Shown one piece after another: positions 11,928 to 25,904 of a DNA stretch of 64,000 nt. Under the pieces are notes generated by a model. That model made no database searches. It was not told the origin of the DNA and was given only the letters and a program-made list of their open reading frames with translations. The translations under genes were made by a program, and so were the position numbers. Origin of the DNA: Epiperipatus broadwayi (Eukaryota; Onychophora; Udeonychophora; Euonychophora; Peripatidae); the NCBI GenBank assembly GCA_028023455.1, contig JAQFVV010000321.1, forward strand, positions 560,001 to 624,000, in the 5' to 3' direction. How positions within the stretch are numbered: position 1 is the stretch's first letter; the number at the start of each line of letters is the position of its first letter.

Positions 11928-11982
<55 letters not shown>
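11827..11982. repeat. (ATT)n microsatellite with (ATC)n interruptions
   Basis: An uninterrupted trinucleotide tract, TTA/ATT with two internal ATC blocks (about 11871-11885 and 11916-11931). Confidence 0.95.
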
Positions 11983-11983
<1 letters not shown>

Positions 11984-12279
11984 TAAACCAAAATAACTGT
12001 CTAAGAACTGGTGTCCATATATTGTTTTTATTTTTATTTTGTCTCAACATTTCATTCTTTTTAATTACTGCAACTAATATTTTCATAAGATTATCTATAT
12101 TGTTATTTCTTATAGTTTCTCTGAAATAAATCTTATTATTTGTCTATTTCTGATTTTTCCCTCCCTCTTTTTAATATTTATATTTTATTTACTAACAACG
12201 ATAACTGTTTTCAAAATATAATATGAAAATATTTGAATACAAGTATAATGTATATACTGAACTTTAGATGTAATTAGAG

Positions 12280-12592
12280 GAGATTTGAACGCAGACGTTC
12301 AAACTCCCTTGCCTATCCACTCCATCTTACATAATCGATACACATAACCACATATGTGAAAAAGATAAATGATCTCCAATATCCTTTTTTCATGCCAAAT
12401 CATCACTCATCAGTTGGTTCAGATCATCATCACCCAGACACGTATGATCTGAACCATCTTATCAGTGCTGATTCATCATGAAATACGTACATTGGAGTTT
12501 TTTTTTCCACATGTAAGTGGTAATGCGTATCGATTATATAAGATGGAATGGATACCTGACGAAAACTTGAAAGTCTGTGTTCAAATCCCCCC
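12280..12592. mobile_element. Palindromic tRNA-derived SINE (two copies head to head)
   Basis: The left arm (12282-12432) and right arm (12446-12588) are inverted copies. The outer ends carry a B-box-like GTTCAAATC (minus strand at 12282-12290, plus strand at 12579-12588). Both arms then share GATGGA-TGGAT, a region near ATCGAT, ATTGGAG and GATCTGAACCA near the centre. Single copies of the same family are at 23640-23790 (+) and 59890-60045 (-). Because the tRNA-like parts face outward, the joint is at the opposite end of the monomer. Confidence 0.65.
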
Positions 12593-12599
12593 TAATAAT

Positions 12600-14515
12600 A
12601 CGAAAATAAAAAAAAACAAAAGTAATATTTGATTGTAAAATACTGAATTGCTTTATAAAAGTTAACCAATCTTACTAAAAACTATTTATAATTTTAAAAA
12701 AATTTAAAATAATACTTTTAAGTTAAATAAAAGAAATAGAAATTTAAATGATCAATTTAGTTAAATTTTAAAGAGACAAATATAATCAGGTACTATTTCA
12801 GATTGAGAAAATATTATTTTTTTTTTTTGAACAGATCAAAAATATAACTTAAATACCTAAATATTTTTATATACTATACTTGTATTTCAATTTTACAAAA
12901 TAAATGAGTGGAGGGAAGGAAGGCAAAAAGTAAGATATGGTTAAGATGAAACACCAAATATTATTACCAAATAAAAATAAAGAACCAGGGGAAGTTATGT
13001 TATAAACGAATGCAAACCTATATTTGTAAAATATATGATGATGAAAAGAATACATCAATTTGTAATTTAAATCTCGCAAATGTAAGGTTTAAATTTCGAA
13101 TTTTCAATTCACATATTTGAATGATAACATATTTAGATAAATAAACACAGGTTGTTTTTTTTTGTTAGCAGAATAACTACTACATAAAAAAGAATATCTT
13201 TCCATTGTCTTTCTATTGAAACTATTGAAAAATTCTTTACAATAAAGTTATCAAGGCTATTCTAGCGTTACCCTATATATATAACCGTATGCTACAACAA
13301 TGTAAATTTTGTCAATTACCATAGTACTGTTACATTGTTTGTCTATCACAACACAGTCTCAACATTTGCAGATATGATTCATTAACTTTTTGGGTACACA
13401 AATTTAGTTATAAGTTTTGAATTTATTTTTTAACACAATTAAATAATTTCTCAGTATTTTCTGGAGTTAATAATGACAAATTTACTCTAGTATTATTCTT
13501 TTAATATAAGGAAACAACTCTATTTTGGTTTTGTTTTTTGGAAAAGAGTAAGCCATAACTAAATATTTTTACACTGAAAATAAATGGAGAGGGAAGGAGG
13601 AAATAAACAGACAATCAAATGGTGTTAACAAATAATGTAAGACCTGATAGTTGCTTTGATTTTTAAGTATTTTTTATTCAAAGGGATTCTTTTGATTTTG
13701 TTTTTTGATATATATTTTTTTAGTTCCAGAGTGTTTAAATGAAGATAATCAAAACCCATAAAAGTACAATATTTTCCTCACCAATGCCAAAAATTGAATC
13801 ATATTATATATTTTTTACTTTTTACAATCAATACATGATCATTTTTATCTGATGAGCCTAAATTAAGATGAGATTTTTTGGCTTTAATTAAAAATTCCTA
13901 GATATCCTTACTTTGACCACAATTGGATAACTATCTAGCTTGGATAGGGGTCACTTGCCTAAAAAAACAATGTCTAATCTCAAAAATTAAAATGTTCAAT
14001 CAGTCCAGATTTATAATCTAGATTGTGGATATAGTTGGGGAATGTTTTGATTATTGCACTAGAAGTCCTTCAGAATAGTCAGATATATTCTGTTTTTACT
14101 TTCAAACAACAGTCTTTATCAGGTAATGCAATTATAGTGTTTACAAGTGCTATTTCCTCTGTTATTAAGATATGAAATATTTATATATTATAATAGGGGT
14201 TTGTTTTTTGAGAGTTTATATGTAAAAATATTAATCCAAGAATGTAGAATAAGATATTGTGTTTATCTCTAAACTAGATGAAAGTTTGATAACTAATATA
14301 TATTTAACAAGAATTGAAATAGGAATAATCTTCCATCTAATAATATTACCAAGACTATTAATTGAAAACAGAGTAAGTTGGAAAGGTATTGCTTAATTTA
14401 ATAGAGTTTCCGTATTTTCAGCATAATATATAAAGATATGTTCTAGAGAATTATTATTAACTACATTGCAAATAATGTTTTCTTGAAGGTTTAAGATGAT
14501 GATATTTTAGTTTAT
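12600..14515. other. A+T-rich stretch with one tRNA-like unit
   Basis: Mostly featureless. Positions 13990-14075 hold a unit similar to the 8.8-9.6 kb array (CAGATTTATAATCTAGATTG followed by TGGATATAGTTGGGGAATG). No gene seen. Confidence 0.4.
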
Positions 14516-14520
14516 TTATA

Positions 14521-14812
14521 TATTGGACTATTTCCAATATCTAATATAAGTATTGAATGTGTTAATAAATATTTAATTTTATTTAAATATTCCAATTAGC
14601 AATCGAGCCTAGACCCTTAGATTCTTGAATATTGAACTTTAAGATAAGGCTTTAACCACATCTGTTAGGACATCAACATCTGAAAAAGAGAAGAGAATAA
14701 TACCTCTCAAAACGTGCATATACAAACCTGTGTGCTATTACAAACAGTTGAATGTAATTGGAATATTTAAATAAAGTTAAATTTTTCTAAAGATGTGGAA
14801 ATAGTCCAATAC
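14521..14812. mobile_element. MITE-like inverted-repeat element
   Basis: The ends are inverted: TATTGGACTATTTCC at 14521 and GGAAATAGTCCAATA at about 14797-14811. Subterminal TTTTATTTAAATATTCCAAT (about 14577-14596) is opposed by ATTGGAATATTTAAATAAAG near 14757-14776. The core contains a tRNA-like block (minus strand GGTTAAAGCC...GGCTCGATTGC). The palindrome at 55435-55745 has the same TIR sequence and belongs to the same family. Confidence 0.6.
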
Positions 14813-14814
14813 AT

Positions 14815-16865
14815 AACACAAATGTAGACAATATGTCTTTAATATTATAGTTATAAGAATTTACATTTGTGATTGTTGTAAATACACTACGTGTTAAATT
14901 TATGTAAAAATGAGTTAATTTTTAAAAACTGTATATAGGTTGATAGGATAGGTAAGTTATACAATGGCTAAATCAAGTAACCTTTAAAACACAACTTTAA
15001 TATACATAGATGATCTTTCCCTGGATGGTAAAATGATTTCATATTTTTACTTTCTCTTTACTGCTCAGTAAAATGAGTATCTTTGACTTGGCAATTGATA
15101 ATTTTATTTCTTAAATACTTTATTTTTATGAACTCATGCTCAGATCTATTAAAGAGTATGGTTGATGTAAAATACAATTTGAAAATTGAACAAAATAACA
15201 TCATTTTAAAGTTCTCCAACTCTTTTTATATAAAGTTCTACTTCATATATAGCTATAAAACAAAAAATTAAAGATTGGTATATTTATATAACCAGATAGT
15301 GGATTTCAATATTTACAACAATTTAAAAATGATTACTTTAATTTTCATTAAGTGATTCACAGTATTTGTTAATGAATCGGATTCAAATCTAGAATAAAGT
15401 TGCTCAATGTTTTTTTTTATACGGCTGAGATTTTTTAAGATTAAAGTAAGTATTAGTATGATCCAGATCAGAAATGAAATTGTCAGTGTATTGACAAAAA
15501 ATAAACACAATTGTTTTATGATGTAAACTTTTATCTTTAATGAAAACGTTTGCACATATCTTTTACTTTTATGCTATTAATATAACGTAACTAAAAAATG
15601 GATGTGAAGTATTAAATTATCCAATAAATGATAAATAATTTCACAGAAACTAATTGCGCTGGATAGTTTAGTAGAGAAAGATTCAAGAGTGAAAGATTTT
15701 TTGGATTATTTCCTAACTGAATGAAGTTAAAATTAAAAATTTAGTTTAATTAAGGAAGTTTGCTTAATTTTTACATTATATTCAGTTATCACATGACTTC
15801 CGGAACAACTAACTGTATGATTATTATTACAAAAATTAATTAATTAAATTACTTAGCAATAAAATATAAACGTAATTAGGTGATTAGTTACTCAGATCAT
15901 ATGATGCTCAATAATTGCCAGTGACAGATTTGAACTTTGACCCAAAAACCTTTAACTATTATCACTTTGTTAAATCATACAGGCCACTTAATCATTAAAT
16001 TCATTGGCAAAATATGAAATATCTTCTTAATTCCATCACGTGACTTTGATCCTTTTTACATTTTCAGTATTAACTATATAAAAATATTTTGCTCAAAAAA
16101 TCAGATTTTTACTACTTTTTAAACTTTATCTATAATAAAAATGACAGAAGAGAATTCTGTAAAACAAACAACTAAGTGAATTTGAAATTGGACTTGATAT
16201 TTAGCTATAAATTATTATACTTTCATCATCGTTTTTCCAGTGATGTGACACTACCAATCTATATTACAAGAGTAAGCTTGTGGTTTCTAAGAGCTGTAGA
16301 GGTCCCTACTTTCGCATTGTATACGCATGTGATTGAGGCTACAGCCTTAATGAATATTATTATTTATCAATTAATATCATATTTATTATTGAGTATTAAA
16401 CCGCTCTATTTTTCCTTTAAATGTGTTTAAATTTGAGATTGTGTTGCACTTTTACAACTTTTTATGGACACTAAATTACAAAATATAGTATGATTGTTTG
16501 TTTCTGTAAACATTATGAATTATGATCTGGAATTTTGATGATGTTAATAAATGCTGTTTTTGCTAGATATCAATGTGACATTCTGATAGATAAACTCAGA
16601 AATATTTCCTGTGTTTTATCATAGTTAAATATGTTGGATTATATTTTGACTGATTTTTTTGCACTTTCCATCTAATGTTAAAGTCTTCACTGGGTCATGA
16701 GAGATTTGCATTTTTAATTTGACTTAATGGTGTGAACTCATTTCTCAATAAACTGTTTTATTCTAGTGGAAATAACCGCTCATGTAAATTATTAATCTAC
16801 ATAATAGTTACTAAAAATACTTCCATTCTGTTTCTGACTTGAAATAGTGCCTAAGTTTTTTTTTA
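14815..16865. other. A+T-rich stretch, no gene seen
   Basis: Several ORFs of 60-85 codons are present but A+T-biased, without domains or splice-supported continuation. The 84-codon one at 16176-16430 is the least repetitive, but I cannot assign it. Confidence 0.35.
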
Positions 16866-16866
16866 A

Positions 16867-17173
<307 letters not shown>

Positions 17174-17673
17174 NNNNNNNNNNNNNNNNNNNNNNNNNNN
17201 NNNNNNNNNNNNNNNNNNNNNNNNNNNNNNNNNNNNNNNNNNNNNNNNNNNNNNNNNNNNNNNNNNNNNNNNNNNNNNNNNNNNNNNNNNNNNNNNNNNN
17301 NNNNNNNNNNNNNNNNNNNNNNNNNNNNNNNNNNNNNNNNNNNNNNNNNNNNNNNNNNNNNNNNNNNNNNNNNNNNNNNNNNNNNNNNNNNNNNNNNNNN
17401 NNNNNNNNNNNNNNNNNNNNNNNNNNNNNNNNNNNNNNNNNNNNNNNNNNNNNNNNNNNNNNNNNNNNNNNNNNNNNNNNNNNNNNNNNNNNNNNNNNNN
17501 NNNNNNNNNNNNNNNNNNNNNNNNNNNNNNNNNNNNNNNNNNNNNNNNNNNNNNNNNNNNNNNNNNNNNNNNNNNNNNNNNNNNNNNNNNNNNNNNNNNN
17601 NNNNNNNNNNNNNNNNNNNNNNNNNNNNNNNNNNNNNNNNNNNNNNNNNNNNNNNNNNNNNNNNNNNNNNNNN
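17174..17673. other. Assembly gap (500 N)
   Basis: Exactly 500 Ns, a conventional placeholder of unknown true length. The microsatellite on its left side is the likely cause of the break. Confidence 0.98.
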
Positions 17674-18285
17674 CTAGCTCTTCTCAAAAATCTAACATTC
17701 TATGTTCCAATTCTCAATGTATCTTCTCTCAATGAATTATGTTTATGAGAATTTCACAGGTTTACGATCTGAGTAGCCTCATGTCCACTCCTGTCAGGCA
17801 AGACACCAAAATCATTCTTAATTAAGGTCTCAACACCAAATGTAATGATTTCTGTATGTAGTTTTCCATTGCCTTCTTTGCCCAGCAATAATCTCCATAA
17901 TAGACTTAATGCACTAGCTAAATCTCATAGAATGAATATCCAACTACTGCTTCCTCCTCATCATTGTCATCTATAGTGATCTTCTGCTGACTTGGAAGAA
18001 TACTGTTGCTGATCCAGCACCCAATGGAGTGTTGACCTATTTCATGGTGGTCAACACTCACCATACATCCACTGTCATAGGAATTGTATATTATAGAAGT
18101 ACACAGACCACTGTTTCTTTCACCACTTCCTGATAGTGAATGTTGCCCCATTGGCAGTGACTGCTTATTTACAGTACTCTGCTTATTTGCAGCTAACATT
18201 CATATCTGAAGGCCTTTCCCCTATCCATAATTTGGGAATGCACTAGGTGGCATGGTATCCATGCCTTGCTATTTAACCCAAACAT
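17674..18285. other. Moderately complex sequence of unknown origin
   Basis: Less A+T-rich than its surroundings. A 93-codon minus-strand ORF (17918-18199) contains SVDHHEIGQHSIGCWISNS and no domain I recognise. The composition suggests a decayed mobile element rather than a host gene. Confidence 0.35.
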
Positions 18286-18558
<273 letters not shown>

Positions 18559-18803
18559 CATTTAGTAACAAATGGTTCATTTGTTCAGAGACAAGATAAT
18601 AAGCTCCAGAGTTTTACATTCAGAAAGTACTAAAAACCTAAAGCTAAAAAGTAAAAACTTCCCTGTACACACTTTGTTCAATTCAGAATTAATTCACATC
18701 TTTTTTTCAATGTTCTGTGATAATTTTCATTCAAAATTTTAACAAAAATCAAATTTTTAAATGTTAATGTTTTACTTTAAAAGTACTAAAAACCTAAAAC
18801 TGA

Positions 18804-19775
18804 CAAGATGCAATTCATGCTGAATATTATTTTTCTACTTTATCCAAGATGTTATCCTTGCTAACTATTACTTTTCCATTTTCCAAATTACAATTCATGC
18901 TAAACTAGATTTTTTCATTTTCCCAAGATGCAATTCGTGCTGTCTTGTTTTCAATTTTCTCATGATGCAATTCATACTGAACTAGTTTTGCAATTTTACC
19001 AAGATGCAATTCATGTTGAGTAGTATTTTTCCATTTTCCTAAGATGCAATTCATACTGAACTAGTATTTTTCCATTTTCCCAAGATCTAATTTCTGCTTA
19101 TTAATATTTTTCCCAAGATGCAATTCATGCTAATTAGTCTTCTTTCATTTTCCCAAGATGCAATTTATTCTGAATTAATATTATTTTCATTTTCTCCCAA
19201 GATACAATTTATGCTGACTAGTATTTTTCCATATTCCCAAGATGCAATTCATGCTGATTAGTATTTTCCCATTTACCCAAAATGAATTCATTCTGAATTA
19301 GTATTTTTTTTCTATTTTCACAAGATGCAATTCATGCTGAACTAGTATTTTTCCATTTTCCCAAGATGCAATTCATAATAACTAATAATTTCCCTCTTTC
19401 TCAAGATGCAATTCATGCAGTCTAGTATTTTTCCATTTTCCCAAGATGCAATTTATATTAACTAGATTTTTCCATTTTCTCAAGATTCAATTCATGCTGA
19501 ACTAGTATTTTTCCATTTTCCCAAGATTAAATTCTGGCTGATTACTATTTTTACAATATGGAATTCATGCTGAACTATTATTTTTCCATTTTCACATGAT
19601 GCAATTCATGCTAACTTACATTTTTTCATTTTTCCAAGATGCAATTCAGGCTGATTAGTATTTTTCCATTCTCCCAAGATGCAATTCATACTGATTAGTA
19701 TTTTTCCATTTTCTGAAGAGGCAATTCATGCTAAATGAGTATTTTTTTATTTTCCAATTCATACTGACTAGTATT
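18804..19775 (+). repeat. 41-bp minisatellite, about 23 units
   Basis: The unit is CAAGATGCAATTCATGCTGA followed by ACTAGTATTTTTCCATTTTCC, repeated with point changes and small deletions. The same unit in inverse orientation forms a second array at 60785-61180. There is no coding frame across the units. Confidence 0.9.
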
Positions 19776-20087
19776 TTTGAATTTTTTTTCACATGGAGAT
19801 TATGTAACAAATGAACAGTAAGATTTAGCTATGAAAACAATAGTATTCTCAGCAAATGAGCTTAATTTTTATGGGACCATATGTCAATTTAACATCAACT
19901 TCAACCCCTCCTCCATATTTTTTAATTCATACTATCATGTGTTTCCATGTATTTTTCTCAATATCACATTTAAAAATTCTATGTAAATCTAATTTGACAT
20001 GTATCTTGTTATGTAATAATTTTTTTTCTTTCAATTACTGTAAATCATGTTTTCTTTCCTATCAAGATTCTAAACCTTTATTAAATA

Positions 20088-20427
<340 letters not shown>

Positions 20428-20801
20428 TTGTCTATAGATAATGATATTACAAAGTTGCAAAGTCACAAATATTCATAAGAAACAAGTGATAAAAATTAAG
20501 AAATCTTTTTTAAATTTGAGATACATATAAATTTAACCATTGTTTTGAATATATCTTATATTTAATACTGGATACTTCTTTATTCACTCTGTATCTTATA
20601 TATATATATTTAATATTGAGAATTTATTCGTCAATTCTTCTTTGTATTTATGTCGAATATTTAGTATACTCATTTTATATTTAATTTTATATATATACAT
20701 TTCTCCATACTGGAATATTTTACAATCATACAAACTCCATTCCATCAACTATATTATTATTTTTAAAATGTAAAAAATAAGACAAAAAACATAAGTTAGT
20801 T

Positions 20802-20892
20802 GTCAAGCGTTAGTGGTCGAGAGGTCAGCACAGCCACCTTACAAGCAGTTGTTCCGTCTTAGCGGGTGCGCTTCCCGGCCGATGCTATGACA
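20802..20892 (+). mobile_element. tRNA-derived SINE with target duplication
   Basis: GTCAAGCGTTAGTGGTCGAG begins a tRNA-like body with A box TGGTCGAGAGGTCA and a B-box region GCGCTTCCCGGCC, ending in GATGCTATGACA. It has an A-rich tail. The flank AAAAACATAAGTTA (about 20785-20798) is repeated at 20901-20914, a target duplication of about 14 bp. Three further copies are at 21666 (-), 55819 (-) and 57037 (+). Confidence 0.85.
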
Positions 20893-21549
20893 CATTAAAA
20901 AAAAACATAAGTTAATAGTTGATAAGTGACTTGCTTTTAATCAATACTATTCAACACAGAAAAAAGTCTCTACTCTCTTAATAAAATTAAAACAACAAAC
21001 TTATATTGATCTTATTGGTGCATTTATTAAGAATGTGTTTTGGATGATTAAGTATCAAAGTCTATAATCTACTTTCTTTGATTACCATATTTTTTCAAAG
21101 AACTGTCTCGTGTTATTCTTTCAAAAAGCATTATTAATCAATGTGTCAAAAATGTAAAAATAATTGCGCATTGCAAATAAGTATGATTTATTTGATGCGA
21201 TCACTATTAGGAGGAAATTCTTAATTTATAAGCTATGGAAGTGTATTTAGCTATTCAAGAGATAAAATAAAGTTAAGTTTTATTGGGTGTTGTTTTAAAG
21301 TTGTATTATAAACCATGTGTGTGTGTATGTACACAAACGAACATGGGAATTAGCAATAATGTTGCTAACTTATCATCAAATGAAATTCGTCCTAAGCTAA
21401 ACCACTTATTCTAGTATACAACAAATCTTTGTCAAAGCTTAGGAATTTCTCTTTTATTCTTGCCCCAAAAGGCTATTGATAACTACAAGATCAGGTAATT
21501 TAGCTTAAGATTTTCAATTTCAGTTGATGGTTACCTAGCAACATCATTG

Positions 21550-21605
21550 CTATATATATATCAACAGATGACGGTGTTTTTGGTAGAACGCCATCTGTTG
21601 ACATA
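21550..21605. repeat. Short inverted repeat
   Basis: ATCAACAGATGACG is opposed by CGCCATCTGTTGAC about 15 bases later, next to a (TA)n tract. It could be the remains of a small inverted-repeat element. Function unknown. Confidence 0.4.
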
Positions 21606-21665
21606 AATACAAGCGTTAGCAAGTTTTTAACTTGTTTTTTGTTTTTCATATATATATATATATGT

Positions 21666-21766
21666 GTCAAAGCATCGTCCGGGAAACGAACCCGCGACAA
21701 CTGTCTGCAAGCAACTGCTTGCTTGCAAGGCTGTTGCACTGACCTCTCGGCTACCAATGCTTGACA
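21666..21766 (-). mobile_element. tRNA-derived SINE (type II tRNA-like)
   Basis: Read on the minus strand: TGTCAAGCATTGGTAGCCGA, then GAGGTCAGTGCAACAGCC, TTGCAAGCAAGCAGTTGC, TTGCAGACAGTTGTCGCG, GGTTCGTTTCCCGGACGATG, CTTTGACA. The acceptor-like AAGCATTGG pairs with the CGATGCTT end. The A box TAGCCGAGAGGTCA and B box GGTTCGTTTCC are clear. The segment between the anticodon arm and T arm is long, as in Leu/Ser-type tRNAs. A (TA)n tail follows its 3' side. The 85-codon ORF crossing it is not a gene. Confidence 0.85.
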
Positions 21767-21769
21767 AAA

Positions 21770-22387
21770 TATTTTTCTAGATAATTAGATGGATACTTCT
21801 CCACAATCATTTGTTTACATTTTAGTTCATCCATAATGATATTTAATTTAGGTTATATATATATAATATCAAATTAAATAATATTTTTTCATAATACTAA
21901 CTGTTGTCCAAATCATTTGAAAATTTGTCTTCAATTTTTGAAGCTCAAATAAAAAACTTTGTTTTAAAATTTTTTGTTGCAATAATATCGTCATTATAAA
22001 ACATATATCAAAAAATTCAAAAATTTGAAATATAACACTATATTTAAATGCTATTTTAAAATGAAGTCATATTCTCTTTAATACTTTAATATGTATTAAA
22101 CGTTGCCTCTTTTATGGATCGTTAAAACTTTAATTTGGTATTAACAATATGTAAAATAATTGCTTTTTAAAATATTTATATATTTACTTTAATACATCAA
22201 TGAAAATCGAAATAATATATAAATTTATAAAAATATTTCCTGAAAAAAATATATATTGGTTTTTACATCACTTTGTATAAGAAATAAAAGATTTATTTAA
22301 TTTTGATTAAACTTGATTTTATATATAATATACTTATAACTTTTCAATATATATATATATAATTTTTGCATTACTTTTTTTTTTTAG
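21770..22387. other. A+T-rich sequence upstream of host exon, with splice acceptor
   Basis: No gene seen. The end is a run of 11 T followed by AG at 22386-22387, a strong polypyrimidine tract and acceptor. This implies an upstream 5' exon that I could not identify. Confidence 0.5.
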
Positions 22388-23062
22388 ATTGATTAACATG
22401 TTTTTCAAAAGAATCATTTTTTTTATAATTTGGATGAGCCTATTTAACTACTCATATTTAATTAGGCAAAGCAGACTTGTGGGTCCTTTAGCGAATTTAG
22501 CAGGAGGTTTAACTGGAGCAACAGGGGGTTTAACCGGAGCAGCAGGGGGTTTAACCGGAGCAGCAGGGGGTTTAACCGGAGCAGCAGGGGGTCTTCCTTT
22601 AAATCCACTTGCAGGAACTCCTGGTGCAAGTCCATCTTCAGGAACTCCAAGTGCAAGTCCAACTTCAGGAACTCCCTCAGGAACAGCTGCAGCTCCTGCT
22701 ACTGCAGCAGATAATAGCCAAATATTAGCAACTGGACGTATATTTCTACAATTTATTGTTGATATTTTAGGGGTTTTGAGACCATTGTTTGCAGCTTTTA
22801 GAAATAATCCCCAACAATCACAACCACCTTCAAATTTATATCCACCACAACAAAAAATCACACAAATAAGTGATTTACCAATTAATGCTGGAGTGGGTCC
22901 TGTAACAGGACGGAGAAAACGAGAAAATGATAATAATGATTTATTAAAAACTTTTATGAATTTGGTAATATCATATCAGAGGAATTTAAAGGAAAATAAT
23001 ACAGTTTGCCTTCTACATAGCATGTGCAGATTGAGGCGTATAGCCATTCAGATAGTAACAAA
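22388..23062 (+). CDS. Secreted low-complexity protein with RRKR site, N-terminal coding exon
   Basis: The exon is bounded by a T-rich acceptor (AG 22386-22387) and a strong donor GTAAGTAT at 23063. The first ATG is 22398-22400, giving 221 codons plus two bases. MFFKRIIFFIIWMSLFNYSY is a basic-hydrophobic signal peptide. Then come four G-G-L-T-G-A-(A/T) repeats, a Pro/Ser/Thr/Ala-rich spacer with GTP(G/S)ASP repeats, and a hydrophobic segment (IFLQFIVDILGVLRPLFAAF). A Pro/Gln-rich stretch and GRRKRE, a furin-type cleavage site, follow. After the site comes NTVCLLHSMCRLRR with a CX5C pair, which recalls the CLLRAIC motif of insect DM4/DM12 proteins; this is suggestive only. I infer a secreted precursor. 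No function is assigned. Confidence 0.75.
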
Positions 23063-23275
23063 GTAAGTATTTACTTTTATTTTTTATTTACTTATCTTCT
23101 TTGTTAAGCAATGAATTTTAAAGCAGTGGTAGAATGGAATCTGAACTAAAGTTTCCATATTCATCCTCAGATGAATAAAACCAAAAATCTTAATTCAGTT
23201 AATGACTAAAATTCTTGTACCAATTTTCTGCTTAGATGCTCAAATATCACACAACCTCCAAAGAAATTAACCATG

Positions 23276-23277
23276 TG

Positions 23278-23372
<95 letters not shown>

Positions 23373-23393
23373 CATCATCATCATTATTATCAT
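23276..23393. repeat. (ATT)n microsatellite
   Basis: About 95 bp of pure ATT with an ATC block at the right end. Poly-Ile and poly-Asn ORFs are artefacts. Confidence 0.95.
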
Positions 23394-23639
23394 GATCATC
23401 ACCCATCATCATTATATGGATATATAATGTCTGACAATATGAAGGGTTAGATTGATGTAATATCTACATGGGTATGACTATAATATTAAATCCAAGAAGG
23501 GCTTTGAGCATTCCATTATCAGTTTTTCAATGAAATGAATAGTTGGACAGGTGATGCTTGAAGACTGTCCACTAAATATTGAGGAATTGCTATCTTAATA
23601 TAAACTTAGCATTGATTACATATATGTGTGGGAGATTAT

Positions 23640-23790
23640 GAACTGGCATAACTGATGAGTGCTGGTTCTGCATAAAATTCATATATTGGGATCATGTAGG
23701 TTTTTCGCATATGTATGGACATGTGTATTGGTTGCTTGAGATAGAGTGGAGGATGAATAGACTAAAAAATCCTGAGTTCAAATCCTGTTA
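23640..23790 (+). mobile_element. tRNA-derived SINE, single copy of the 12.3-kb palindrome family
   Basis: Contains ACTGATGAGTGCTGGTTCTG, ATATTGGGATCATG, GTGTATTGGTTGCTTGAGAT, AGAGTGGA and the B-box-like GAGTTCAAATCC (23774-23785). It matches one arm of 12280-12592. The B box lies near the right end, as in the palindrome's right arm. Confidence 0.6.
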
Positions 23791-23794
23791 TTTA

Positions 23795-24510
23795 CATATA
23801 TAAGAAACATTCAATATAAATAAATTACATACTGAATTAGAATTATTATTATAAAAGCCAATTATTTAGAAAACTTCTTTGGCATTTTAAACAGCATTTA
23901 TTTATATATTTTAATTTTAATGAAGTAAAACACTACATTAATGAATGTTGTAGCCTTAAATTAGATAGATTACATTTTTTTTAAAATGTAGCAAACAACC
24001 TGTTTTTGACAATGATCAATGAATAAAAATTATAGCTTCATTCCAGTATCCTATTTCTTATATACAGTAATCAGCTTTTCAGGCAGAAAACTTGGTACAA
24101 ACTTTATGTATATATATTACAAACAAAAAAATAGATATATTCTTAAGAAAAATACTGAAATTTTCATGAGAAATAAGTACTTCCAAAATACATTTATGCT
24201 ATTTGGTTTTAATAAGAAGAAAAATAAAGTAAAAGAATAAATTAAGATGTAACTTTCTATTAGTCCATCACTTTCTAAAAATTCCATCTCTTTATTTACA
24301 CCACCTATACAAATTACATAAATAGTGATTATAGATTTTATTTTCATAATAAGGAAAAAGTTATTGTTACACTTAAATGCAGAAATTCATATATATATGT
24401 AATATACAAATCAATATATATATATATATGAAAATACAGTAAAATTTACTTCCTGACTATACATTTTGTAGTCTTTATCAACTATATAACATTGAATGTT
24501 CAAAACGAGA
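23795..24510. other. A+T-rich intronic stretch
   Basis: No gene. (TA)n tracts near 24390 and 24415-24428. Confidence 0.4.
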
Positions 24511-24517
24511 CAACTTT

Positions 24518-24857
<340 letters not shown>

Positions 24858-24899
24858 CCCAACCCCTCCTCCTCTTTTTCTTTCTCTTCTGTAATTCAC

Positions 24900-25900
24900 A
24901 TCTTCAATTTTTAAATTTTAACATTAAGACATATTAATAACATTTGAGATCATTTGTTAAATATATAATCCAGAAACTAAGGACACGTTTTATGGAATTT
25001 GAAATGTACTAAAGAAATAAATAGATATAAGAATTTATTCTTAATGTGTTAATTCTCTGTATTGGATAATCATGATAAAGTAATTAAATCAATAAAATTA
25101 AATGCAGTGACATAACCCACAAGTGCAGATTAGTGGGTAGTTGTGAAATAAAATTTAAAAAATCAAATGAAGTGAATCTTTGAATAAAATAATTGATTCA
25201 TCTTTTATTTGTGATATAACAGAGACCGGCAACAATAAATAAAAATAAAACAATAATGGGTATTTTTTACTTAAGTTTCTCAATAACATTTTTCATTCAG
25301 ATATTTATATCAATTGTATAAATGTTTAGAATGAAGATTATCTGTTATATGCTTAAGTAGCACATAATCAGAAAAATAACCTATTACTTTTCAAGTATTT
25401 AAAAAAATCGAAAGTCTATTTTGATGGGAGTTCTACATTAACTTTTCAATTAAAAAAATATGAATAAGTAAAATGCTCTTCAAATTTACAATATATCTAT
25501 GAGTGTTCCTTTAAATCAAAAGTATATATTAAAAATAACAATATAACTCTTTCTTGGTTTACACTTATATAGGTATATTGTTCTTGTTTTCATAAAAAAA
25601 ATTAAATAACGTTACTAATAAGTTCACTCTTAAAACATATTTTTCAATTGATGAATTATTTTGAATGAGGAGTCACTGAGACTGCTTCATTAGGTAAATG
25701 AGTATTATTCCTGCAACCTAGGAAAGATAGTTCATTACTAACAATAAAAAAAGAAATTCTAATAATAGTAAAAAAAAGTCTTCATTTTAATATAAATAAA
25801 TGCTAACAGTTTTCATTAAATATTATTTTTCTCTTTTTTTTTTTATAAAAATATGCATGTGTATTATAAGTTATACAATGTTATTAAAAAAATTAAGAAT
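24900..25900. other. A+T-rich intronic stretch, no gene seen
   Basis: Nothing recognisable. Short ORFs only. Confidence 0.4.
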
Positions 25901-25904
25901 AATA

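Noticed and set aside
18804-19775. CRISPR-like array
   Set aside because: Units are contiguous tandem repeats without distinct spacers, and the DNA is eukaryotic.
21500-21757. 85-codon minus-strand ORF
   Set aside because: Crosses the tRNA-derived SINE at 21666-21766; no protein features.
22448-22861. 137-codon minus-strand ORF rich in Ala/Pro/Val
   Set aside because: Antisense shadow of the G/A/P-rich host exon, which has a signal peptide and splice sites on the plus strand.
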